A stretch of DNA of 6,687 bases from Thermodesulfobacteriota bacterium (GTDB lineage: Bacteria; Desulfobacterota; Desulfocorpusculales; Desulfocorpusculum), in contig JAPWUY010000102.1 in assembly GCA_028275295.1 (NCBI GenBank), forward strand, positions 1 to 6,687. The letters run 5' to 3'. The notes beneath the pieces were generated by a model, which did no database searches, was not told where the DNA came from, and saw nothing but the letters and a program-made list of their open reading frames with translations. Position numbers and translations under genes: made by a program. Every line of letters begins with the position of its first letter. The first letter of the stretch is position 1. This document shows positions 1 to 6,687 of the stretch, piece by piece.

Positions 1-471
1 TGCCATGATCCAGGCCTCAGATGCCATGATCAAGGCCATCTTCCCCTGGGGGGAGTCCTCCGTCTCCGAGGCCAACTTTTCCAAGAAGATCGCCGCCCTT
101 TTGTGCTCGCCAGCGAGAATCAGGGTCTTCCCCATTTCCATCGCTGCCTCATGGGACAAGTCACCGCGAGCCAACTCCCTGGCCTTGTGAAAAGCCTCCA
201 GCGCTTCCTCCCAAAGCTTCTGCTCCCTTCTCGCCACCCCTAGGTAGAACCAAGCCTCCCCTGCGAGGGGATGATTGGGAAAAAGGGACAGAAAGGCAAG
301 ATACTCCCCTTCAGCCCTGTAGGGCTGTCCTCTGGACAGAAGATGATGGCCGAAGGACAAAAGCCTTTCAGGGTCCTCCCTCATGGGTGCTTGTCCAAGG
401 GATTGGTCACACCAAATTAAGGAAAGAGAAGCGGCAACCAAGGCCATCCACGCTGCCTTAATCCTCACCAT
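1..471 (-). CDS. Exported TPR-like protein, N-terminal 157 residues (gene continues beyond the left edge)
   Basis: This frame is open from an ATG at 471 to base 1 (157 codons, no stop), so the C-terminus lies outside the window. The N-terminus looks like a Sec signal peptide: MVRIK, then a hydrophobic stretch at residues 6-20, then a likely signal peptidase I site near GQA-P at residues 26-29. The cysteine at 21 follows Trp, so it is not a good lipobox. Residues about 37-70 and 74-105 form paired amphipathic helices with TPR character (YRAEGEYLAFLSLFPNHP; AWFYLGVARREQKLWEEALE), and a third helix pair follows to 150. I infer a periplasmic protein-interaction scaffold; the specific function is unknown. 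The start overlaps the end of rarA by 14 bases, with GGAG four bases upstream inside rarA, so the two genes are probably co-transcribed and translationally coupled. Codon use matches the neighbours. Confidence 0.75.
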   Translation of the reverse strand, partial: MVRIKAAWMALVAASLSLIWCDQSLGQAPMREDPERLLSFGHHLLSRGQPYRAEGEYLAFLSLFPNHPLAGEAWFYLGVARREQKLWEEALEAFHKARELARGDLSHEAAMEMGKTLILAGEHKRAAIFLEKLASETEDSPQGKMALIMASEAWIMA

Positions 472-1810
472 CCATCTCCATTTTCATCCTTCTCAGTTCC
501 AGCCACCTGAGGAATCTGAGCTTGAGTTCCCTCTCCATTCCCTGTTCCGTTGGTTCCCAGAATCTCCGGGAGGAGAGCTCTCGGGGCATATAGTTTTGGG
601 CAACCACCCTGTCAGGATCATCGTGGGGATAGAGGTAGCCTCGGCCGTATCCGAGTCTCTGCATCAAGGGGGTCGGGGCGTTTCTGATCTCCAGGGGAAC
701 AGGCAACGGACCTGTTTCCTCAATTGACTCTCTCGCCTTCTCGTAGGCCACATAGACCGAGTTGCTTTTGGGAGCCATGGCTAGATATATAGCTGCCTCG
801 GCCAAAGCCAGATACCCCTCTGGAGGCCCCAGGAAGTCGAATGCCTCCTTGGCGCTGAGGGCCACTTGCAAGGCAATGGGATCGGCGAGGCCCACATCCT
901 CTGATGCGAAACGTACCATTCGTCTCGCCACATAGAGGGGATCCTCTCCCGCCTCCAACATCCTCACAAGCCAATATAGGGCGGCATCCGGATCTCCCCC
1001 TCTCAGACTTTTGTGAAAGGCGCTAATGAGGTTGAAGTGCTCCTCCCCACCCTTATCGTAAAGGAGGGGATGTGAGCTCACAGCCTCTTTCGTGGCCTCA
1101 AGCCCAATTTCCCTTATTCCGGCCTCATTGGGGGCCGTGCATTCCACGAGGGACTCCAGCATGTTTAGGGCCACTCGAGCATCTCCGCCCGAGGCCCTCG
1201 CAATGAGCCTCAGGGCCTCCACTTCCACTCTGGGCGAGAGGGAAGCTAAGCCCCTCTCCCTGTCCTCCAGGGCCCGGGACAGCACCTTCAGGATTTCCTC
1301 CTCTGTCAATTGCCTCAGGACAAATACCCTGCATCTGGAAAGAAGCGCGGAGTTTACCTCGAAAGAGGGATTCTCAGTGGTAGCCCCTATGAGGATAATG
1401 TCCCCCTTTTCCACATGGGGCAGGAAGGCATCCTGCTGGGCCTTGTTAAACCTGTGAAGCTCATCTACAAAGAGAATCGTGCTGAGGCCCCTCAGGGCCT
1501 TGGCCCTCTTGGCCTCTTCTATCAGGTGTTTTACCTCCTTGAGCCCGGAGAGCACAGCCGAAAAGGCAACCAATACACATCCCGTCTCCTGGGCAAAGAG
1601 ATGGGCCAAAGTGGTCTTTCCCGTCCCAGGAGGGCCCCACAAGATCATGGAAAAGGGCTTTCGAGCTTGAGCAGCTTTCCTTATGGGCCCGCTAGGGCCC
1701 ACAAGGTGTTCCTGTCCCACGAATTCTTCCCATCTCCTGGGTCTTAGCCTCTCTGCCAAAGGGGCCTTGGATTCTGATGGAGGCCTTTGGTCTCTTTGGA
1801 AAAGATCCAA
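458..1810 (-). CDS. rarA: Replication-associated recombination protein A (RarA/MgsA family AAA+ ATPase)
   Basis: Cytoplasmic AAA+ ATPase related to clamp-loader subunits and RuvB. The family acts at stalled replication forks and at single-strand/duplex DNA junctions. Numbered from the TTG start at 1810 (450 residues, normal for the family): PLAERLRP and VGQEHL at 17-36; Walker A GPPGTGKT at 59-66; Walker B ILFVDE at 112-117 running into the family signature HRFNKAQQDAFLPH; sensor 1 and arginine-finger region GATTENPSFEVNSALLSRCR at 142-161. The C-terminal part carries the MgsA-type tetramerisation domain (DAALYWLVRMLEAGEDPLYVARR, FASEDVGLADP, APKSNSVY, RNAPTPLM). I chose the TTG because GGAGGTGA lies at ideal spacing before it and MDLF is a common RarA N-terminus. 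Starts at 1858 (TTG) or 1849 (ATG) would add 16 or 13 residues without homology and with poorer ribosome binding sites. No catalytic residue appears missing. Confidence 0.95.
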   Translation of the reverse strand: MDLFQRDQRPPSESKAPLAERLRPRRWEEFVGQEHLVGPSGPIRKAAQARKPFSMILWGPPGTGKTTLAHLFAQETGCVLVAFSAVLSGLKEVKHLIEEAKRAKALRGLSTILFVDELHRFNKAQQDAFLPHVEKGDIILIGATTENPSFEVNSALLSRCRVFVLRQLTEEEILKVLSRALEDRERGLASLSPRVEVEALRLIARASGGDARVALNMLESLVECTAPNEAGIREIGLEATKEAVSSHPLLYDKGGEEHFNLISAFHKSLRGGDPDAALYWLVRMLEAGEDPLYVARRMVRFASEDVGLADPIALQVALSAKEAFDFLGPPEGYLALAEAAIYLAMAPKSNSVYVAYEKARESIEETGPLPVPLEIRNAPTPLMQRLGYGRGYLYPHDDPDRVVAQNYMPRELSSRRFWEPTEQGMERELKLRFLRWLELRRMKMEMDGED

Positions 1811-1815
1811 GTCGT

Positions 1816-1823
1816 TCACCTCC
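1816..1823 (-). promoter_or_regulatory. Shine-Dalgarno that sets the rarA start
   Basis: Read on the minus strand this is GGAGGTGA. The GGAGG core ends eight bases before TTG at 1810. The upstream ATG at 1849 has GGAGG directly abutting it with no spacer, and the TTG at 1858 has no obvious site, so this match decides the start. Confidence 0.6.
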
Positions 1824-1937
1824 AAGAGCTTTATACCATACACACCCATCCTCCACAACGAAGGCTAGAGTCTCGGGGTTTCAGTTTCCTCGACGAGTGT
1901 GGAAAAAGGGTGTAGATTAGAAAGTCTTATGGCGCTT

Positions 1938-1976
1938 CTAGGGGCTCGAGTTTGAGGCCTGGCTCGGATCCCCTAG
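1938..1976. repeat. Imperfect inverted repeat in the rarA/cdaA divergent spacer
   Basis: CTAGGGG (1938-1944) pairs with CCCCTAG (1970-1976), and CGAG (1947-1950) pairs with CTCG (1963-1966). This leaves a small internal loop (2 versus 3 bases) and a 12-base apical loop, with two possible G-U pairs extending the base. Neither strand has a T-run after it, and the flanking genes diverge, so a terminator is unlikely. It could be an operator, or a leader-RNA hairpin for either gene. Function is unassigned. Confidence 0.45.
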
Positions 1977-2076
1977 GGAAAATGGGCCATCGGGGCCTGG
2001 AGACTCGAGGGTAGGGCTGAATTGCATGAGCGCGCCACTTTTCATGGGAGGTCGACCTAGGCGGAGATCCAGTCCC

Positions 2077-2083
2077 GAGGAGG
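2077..2083 (+). promoter_or_regulatory. Shine-Dalgarno of the cyclase gene
   Basis: GAGGAGG ends ten bases before the ATG at 2094, a slightly long but workable spacing. A second purine run, GAGGGG at 2088-2093, touches the ATG and is too close to be the main site. The protein start at 2094 fits the usual CdaA N-terminus just ahead of the first membrane helix. Confidence 0.5.
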
Positions 2084-2093
2084 ACTCGAGGGG

Positions 2094-3260
2094 ATGCTGA
2101 GGATTTTAGAGTTTTTGGCTTATTTGAGGTGGCAAGATATGCTTGACATCCTCCTCCTCAGCATCCTCGCCTACTGGCTCTACGTGTGGTTCCAGAGGAC
2201 CAGAGGCTTGAAGGTCCTCCTTGGGCTTGCGGCCATAGGTGGTGTTTTTGCAGGTGCCAAGGTTTTGGGACTCTTCCTCACGAGTTCCCTCTTCCAGATC
2301 CTGTGGCAGATTGCCCTCATACTGATTGTTGTGGTTTTTCAGCCGGAACTCAGGGAGTTCTTCGAGAAGGCGAGTCCTCTCAGTTGGTTCGGGAGGGCTT
2401 CAACTGAAGGCCCTTCCCAATGGATGGAGGCGATCGGGGAGGCCCTTTTCTCCCTTGTCAGATCCGGGCTCGGCGGCCTCGTAGTGGTGGAAAGGAGAGA
2501 CAGGGTAGACCAAAACATCTCAGGTGGCGTCTTTCTCCATGCTGAGACCACATCCGCCCTCTTGCTCTCGATTTTCCAGAAGACTTCCCCCCTTCACGAT
2601 GGAGCTGTGGTCCTTCGCTCCGGGGAGATATGGAAGGCGGGCTGCTACCTTCCATTGGCCCTCTCCGAAGGACTACCCCAGAGCTGGGGCACACGCCACA
2701 GGGCAGCAGTGGGACTATCGGAGCGGTGTGACGCTATAATATTCGTGGTATCCGAAGAGACGGGTCGGGTTTCCGTGGCTTCTCGCGGAAAGGTGGAAGA
2801 GGTGACAAGCCCAGAGCAAGTGATCCAAGCTCTCGAGAGGAGTTTCGGAAAGAGGGAGAGAAAGCCTTTTGTGAGAAGATTGACAGAGATGGCCTTCAAA
2901 AGGGCCGGGGCAAAGCTGGTCTCCTTAGGAGTGGTGGGAGTGATATGGCTTTTCGTTGCGGGCAGGCAAGATGCCCAAGTCACCCTTTTCCTTCCTGTCG
3001 AGACCAGGAATCTTCCAGAACAGTGGGAGATAGTGGAGCCTTTGGACCCAAGGGTCATGGTCACCATAAAGGGGATGAGAAAGGACTTGGTGGGCTTGGA
3101 AAATTCAGGGGCCTTCGTGGAGATGGACCTCAGCCTGGCCAAGCTCGGAAGGAGAACCTTCAGAATAGGAAAAGGAGATGTGATCCTTCCAACCCATGAA
3201 CTGGAAGTTGTCAAGGTAGAGCCTACGGAGATCAAATTCAGATTCAGGGAAAGGGGATGA
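2094..3260 (+). CDS. cdaA: Diadenylate cyclase fused to a YbbR (CdaR-like) domain
   Basis: Membrane enzyme predicted to condense two ATP into cyclic di-AMP. It has 388 residues; a typical CdaA has about 270. Three membrane helices at about 17-34, 39-62 and 66-83 are followed by the CdaA-type FQPELRE sequence (82-88). The cytosolic DAC (DisA_N) domain spans about 116-235. Both catalytic signatures are intact: HDGAVV (168-173, containing DGA) and GTRHRAAVG (199-207, containing RHR), followed by VVSEETGRVSVA (218-229). After a basic linker, a fourth hydrophobic segment at about 274-290 leads into a single YbbR-like domain at 291-385 (LPVETRNLPEQWEI, VMVTIKGMRKDL, VKVEPTEIKFRF), expected to lie outside the membrane. 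YbbR proteins (CdaR) normally regulate CdaA as a separate polypeptide with several repeats, so here the regulator is built in. The stop overlaps the next start as ATGA. The catalytic assignment is firm; the regulatory role of the fused domain is inferred. Confidence 0.93.
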   Translation: MLRILEFLAYLRWQDMLDILLLSILAYWLYVWFQRTRGLKVLLGLAAIGGVFAGAKVLGLFLTSSLFQILWQIALILIVVVFQPELREFFEKASPLSWFGRASTEGPSQWMEAIGEALFSLVRSGLGGLVVVERRDRVDQNISGGVFLHAETTSALLLSIFQKTSPLHDGAVVLRSGEIWKAGCYLPLALSEGLPQSWGTRHRAAVGLSERCDAIIFVVSEETGRVSVASRGKVEEVTSPEQVIQALERSFGKRERKPFVRRLTEMAFKRAGAKLVSLGVVGVIWLFVAGRQDAQVTLFLPVETRNLPEQWEIVEPLDPRVMVTIKGMRKDLVGLENSGAFVEMDLSLAKLGRRTFRIGKGDVILPTHELEVVKVEPTEIKFRFRERG

Positions 3261-4279
3261 GGATGCCCCGTGAAGCTTTGTCCGAAACAAGGGGAGCTCA
3301 AAAGCTCTCGAGCGCCAAAAGCAGGCTTCGAGCCTTCATGGAACTATTTGGCCACTCCGACAATGTCCTGGTGCTTCTCTATCCAGACCCTGACTCTATG
3401 GCCAGTGCCTTGGCAGTGAAGAGACTTCTCTGGAAGCATGTCCAGAGGGTCGTTATAGCATACATAGGAGAGATTCAGAGGCTCGAGAACCAGGCAATGA
3501 TGGAGCTTCTCCACATTCCCATGGTCAAGGTGAGCCAAGTGGACATCGACTATTTCCACAGGAAGGTTCTCGTGGACTCGCAACCAAACCACTACGAGGC
3601 CTTCAGCAGGATCTCCTATGACGCAATCATAGACCATCACCCTCTGGGAGGAGAGTTGAAAGCTCCCTTTGTGGACATAAGACCGGAGTATGGGGCAACG
3701 GCAACGATTCTCATCGAGTACCTGAGGGCGGCAGGGATAAAGCCCTCGGCGAATCTGGCAACGGCCCTCCTATACGCCATAAAGACGGACACGGCCAATT
3801 TCGAGAGGGATGCCACTGAACAAGACGTAAAGGAATTCAGATACGTCTTCCAGTTCGCCAACATGAACATCTTGAGGAAGATAGAGCTATCGGAGTTGAG
3901 GCTCGGCGACCTGAGGTACTTTCGCCTAGCCCTCGAGAGGATGGTGGTCACCAAAAAAGGTCTATTTGCTCACTTGGGAGAGGTGGATAGTCCGGACATA
4001 TGTGTGCAGATAGCGGATTTCTTCATGCGGGTCCACGGGATGAAGTGGACGTTTGTCTCCGGGGTGTACAGGGGGAAGCTGATAGTGATCATGAGGAACG
4101 ATGGTTACAGGAAGGATGCTGGGGGTCTGGCCAAGAGGGCCTTCGCCCTCTATGGTTCGGCCGGTGGCCACAAGGGGGCTGCCAGGGCGGAGATACCGCT
4201 CGAGGCTTTGAGGGAGATGGGAGTAGAGTTGAGCGAGAGGAGCATCCAAAACTTCGTGAGAAGCAGGCTCGATTTGTAA
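3257..4279 (+). CDS. DHH-DHHA1 family phosphoesterase (NrnA/GdpP/Pde2-like), candidate c-di-AMP or pApA hydrolase
   Basis: Soluble 340-residue protein with no membrane helix, PAS or GGDEF domain. DHH domain at about 35-185: motif I PDPDSMAS (43-50), motif II Asp in VLVDSQ (Asp107), motif III DHH (126-128) and motif IV KTDTANF (Asp178). DHHA1 domain at about 230-335, with the substrate-binding GGHKGAAR (303-310). The family uses two Mn ions to hydrolyse linear nucleotides (nanoRNA, pAp, pApA) or cyclic dinucleotides. The usual motif I is H-x-N-P-D-x-D; here the His position is Leu40, so one common metal ligand is missing, while D44, D46, D107, D126, H127 and D178 remain. The ATGA overlap with the diadenylate cyclase gene suggests coupled translation and a role in removing c-di-AMP or its product pApA. 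A general NrnA oligoribonuclease/pAp phosphatase is the main alternative. An internal Met at 28 is possible, but the overlap start is favoured. Confidence 0.88.
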   Translation: MRMPREALSETRGAQKLSSAKSRLRAFMELFGHSDNVLVLLYPDPDSMASALAVKRLLWKHVQRVVIAYIGEIQRLENQAMMELLHIPMVKVSQVDIDYFHRKVLVDSQPNHYEAFSRISYDAIIDHHPLGGELKAPFVDIRPEYGATATILIEYLRAAGIKPSANLATALLYAIKTDTANFERDATEQDVKEFRYVFQFANMNILRKIELSELRLGDLRYFRLALERMVVTKKGLFAHLGEVDSPDICVQIADFFMRVHGMKWTFVSGVYRGKLIVIMRNDGYRKDAGGLAKRAFALYGSAGGHKGAARAEIPLEALREMGVELSERSIQNFVRSRLDL

Positions 4280-4296
4280 AAAATCTCCTCACCCCC

Positions 4297-4324
4297 TTGC
4301 ATCCGGAAAAAGAGTGCTTATAAG
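4297..4324 (+). promoter_or_regulatory. Candidate sigma70-type promoter for groES-groEL
   Basis: TTGCAT (4297-4302) and TATAAG (4319-4324) are separated by 16 bases. The -10 matches 5 of 6 consensus bases and the -35 only 3 of 6. Transcription would start near 4331, giving a leader of roughly 85 bases. I see no sigma32-type CCCCAT element at suitable spacing. The right-half CIRCE-like sequence GAGTGCTTA (4312-4320) overlaps the start of the -10. Confidence 0.4.
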
Positions 4325-4367
4325 AAAACCAGACTTTTGTGTCGGCTTGCAGATGGAGGCCTTTCTG

Positions 4368-4384
4368 GGCCGCCAAGTGCGGTC
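4368..4384 (+). other. Small hairpin in the groES leader
   Basis: Six base pairs (one G-U) between 4368-4373 and 4379-4384, with a five-base loop CAAGT, ending 13 bases before the groES Shine-Dalgarno. It is followed by only two T residues, so it is not a convincing terminator. It does not hide the ribosome binding site. It may be chance. Confidence 0.2.
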
Positions 4385-4414
4385 TTAAACAAAATACAAG
4401 GAGGAGGTTTCCCC

Positions 4415-4702
4415 ATGAACGTGAAGCCGCTACATGACCGTGTCCTGATCAAGAGAATAGAAGAGGAGGAGAAGACCAAAGGCGGGATCATTATCCCCGA
4501 CACGGCCAAGGAGAAGCCAATTCAGGGAAGGGTGATAGCCGTGGGCAAGGGGAAGGTGACCGAGGATGGCAAGGTCATCCCGCTGGAGGTGAAGGAGGGC
4601 GACAGGGTTCTTTTTGGAAAATATGCTGGCACGGAAGTCAAGATCGACGGTGAAGAGCACCTCATCATGAGGGAGGACGACATATTGGCTATCATCACCT
4701 GA
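4415..4702 (+). CDS. groES: Co-chaperonin GroES (Hsp10)
   Basis: Cytoplasmic heptameric lid of the GroEL folding chamber. The 95 residues are full length for the family. The N-terminus [12 protein letters not shown] is the classic GroES beta-strand signature. Residues about 16-32 ([17 protein letters not shown]) form the mobile loop, whose GGIIIP segment contacts Gro[18 protein letters not shown] and [15 protein letters not shown] are standard core and C-terminal strands. The start is fixed by AAGGAGGAGG at 4398-4407, seven bases upstream; an in-frame ATG at 4337 would add 26 residues with no GroES homology. It lies 135 bases after the phosphoesterase gene and 49 bases before groEL, almost certainly in one operon with groEL. 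Translation ends with in-frame tandem stops TGA TAG. Confidence 0.98.
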   Translation: MNVKPLHDRVLIKRIEEEEKTKGGIIIPDTAKEKPIQGRVIAVGKGKVTEDGKVIPLEVKEGDRVLFGKYAGTEVKIDGEEHLIMREDDILAIIT

Positions 4703-4712
4703 TAGAGGGTGA

Positions 4713-6377
<1,665 letters not shown>

Positions 6378-6398
6378 TAGGGACTGAGATCCCTCAAA

Positions 6399-6431
6399 AG
6401 AAGGGCCGGGTAATACCCGGCCTTTCTCCTT
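6399..6431 (+). terminator. Intrinsic terminator of the groES-groEL operon
   Basis: A perfect eight-pair core GGCCGGGT (6404-6411) / ACCCGGCC (6415-6422) with an AAT loop. The stem extends on both sides, with one G-U pair, to about 6399/6427. The 3' side runs into TTTCTCCTT. It begins about 20 bases after the groEL stop. It is GC-rich with a mixed T tract, and is convincing as a rho-independent terminator. Confidence 0.9.
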
Positions 6432-6471
6432 ATCAGGGGATGAGAACCCCTCACATCAGATCCCACTCCAC

Positions 6472-6572
6472 TGGGAAGTTCCCATAGAAGACTAGGCACT
6501 TTCGGAAGACCGTTTCTTCAGGGGGCCCCCTCAAGCCAAGACGGAGGCACATCCCCCGAGGAGTCTAGACTC
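6472..6572. repeat. Cluster of short palindromes in the convergent spacer
   Basis: Three separate dyads lie within about 100 bases: TGGGAA-G-TTCCCA (6472-6484); AGGGGGCCCCCT (6520-6531), which extends past one mismatch to CTT/AAG at 6516-6535; and GAGTCTAGACTC (6561-6572). No open frame on either strand explains this stretch. The spacer lies between the groEL terminator and the end of an oppositely oriented gene. None of the dyads is followed by a clear T-run on either strand, so a terminator role for the minus-strand gene is unproven. Confidence 0.4.
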
Positions 6573-6604
6573 ACTCTCGATCTTCTGGTCTCGAAGGGAG
6601 CGAA

Positions 6605-6687
6605 TCAGATCTGTTCTTGTTGGGGATAAAGGGCCCCGACTGGGCAGATTTTCCAGGCCTCCTCGATGAACTTTCTATCCCCGTCCC
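6605..6687 (-). CDS. C-terminal end of a probable iron-sulfur (ferredoxin-like) protein, truncated by the right edge
   Basis: The last 26 codons and a TGA stop (6607-6605) of a minus-strand gene whose body lies outside the window. The tail includes FIEEAWKICPVGALYPQQ. CPxGA followed by a short strand is typical of the last cluster-ligating cysteine of a 4Fe-4S ferredoxin-type domain, as in mono-cluster ferredoxins. Codon choice (GAG, ATC, GGG, CCC) matches the rest of the window. Only one cysteine is visible, so the domain type and function cannot be fixed. The gene converges on groEL. Confidence 0.5.
   Translation of the reverse strand, partial: DGDRKFIEEAWKICPVGALYPQQEQI

Noticed and set aside
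383..727. 114-codon plus-strand open frame over the rarA end and the TPR gene start
   Set aside because: Both minus-strand genes here are supported by family motifs or a signal peptide; the plus-strand product has neither.
2022..2050. Promoter for the cyclase gene starting from TTGCAT at 2022
   Set aside because: No A/T-rich -10 box is found at 16-18 bases spacing, and the sigma54 GG/GC spacing does not fit either.
1859..2093. Possible c-di-AMP (ydaO-type) riboswitch upstream of the cyclase gene
   Set aside because: The conserved ydaO core segments as I remember them are not visible; only a simple inverted repeat is present.
2645..3301. 218-codon open frame on the minus strand under the cyclase gene
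   Set aside because: It is antisense to the conserved DAC and YbbR coding sequence; the Ser/Thr-rich product shows no domain, and there is no sign of a ribosome binding site.
6435..6451. tRNA T-arm look-alike on the minus strand (5-pair stem, 7-base loop starting TTC)
   Set aside because: The loop lacks the near-invariant A58, and no matching acceptor stem, anticodon arm or D arm lies upstream.

Overview
The window holds five complete or nearly complete housekeeping genes and fragments of two more. Base composition is moderately GC-rich. AGG (Arg) and ATA (Ile) codons are common, a pattern often seen in thermophiles. GroEL reads very much like those of Desulfobacterota (former Deltaproteobacteria), so my best guess is a bacterium of or near that group, perhaps thermophilic. 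This is inference from remembered family sequences, not from a search.

Left block, minus strand (1-1858): rarA, an AAA+ ATPase of the RarA/MgsA replication-repair family, is followed with a 14-base overlap by a gene for an exported TPR-type protein that runs off the left edge. The rarA start is probably a TTG at 1810, behind a strong Shine-Dalgarno, and not one of the upstream candidates.

Divergent spacer (about 1811-2093): it contains an imperfect inverted repeat and several CTCGAG/CCTAGG palindromes. I could not call a convincing promoter in it.

Middle block, plus strand (2094-4279): a diadenylate cyclase (CdaA/DacA) carries a fused C-terminal YbbR domain. It overlaps by ATGA a stand-alone DHH-DHHA1 phosphoesterase of the NrnA/GdpP/Pde2 superfamily. 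CdaA and the YbbR protein CdaR are usually separate genes next to glmM. Here they are one polypeptide, translationally coupled to a plausible degrading enzyme. I read the pair as a compact cyclic-di-AMP make-and-break module. The phosphoesterase lacks the usual motif-I histidine.

Right block, plus strand (4297-6427): a candidate sigma70-type promoter, groES, groEL and a strong intrinsic terminator. A near-perfect right half of the CIRCE operator overlaps the -10 box, but the left half is absent. No terminator separates the phosphoesterase gene from groES, so read-through from the c-di-AMP genes into the chaperonin genes is possible.

Right edge (6428-6687): a convergent spacer with several short palindromes, then the last 26 codons of a minus-strand gene ending in a CPVGAL motif typical of iron-sulfur proteins.
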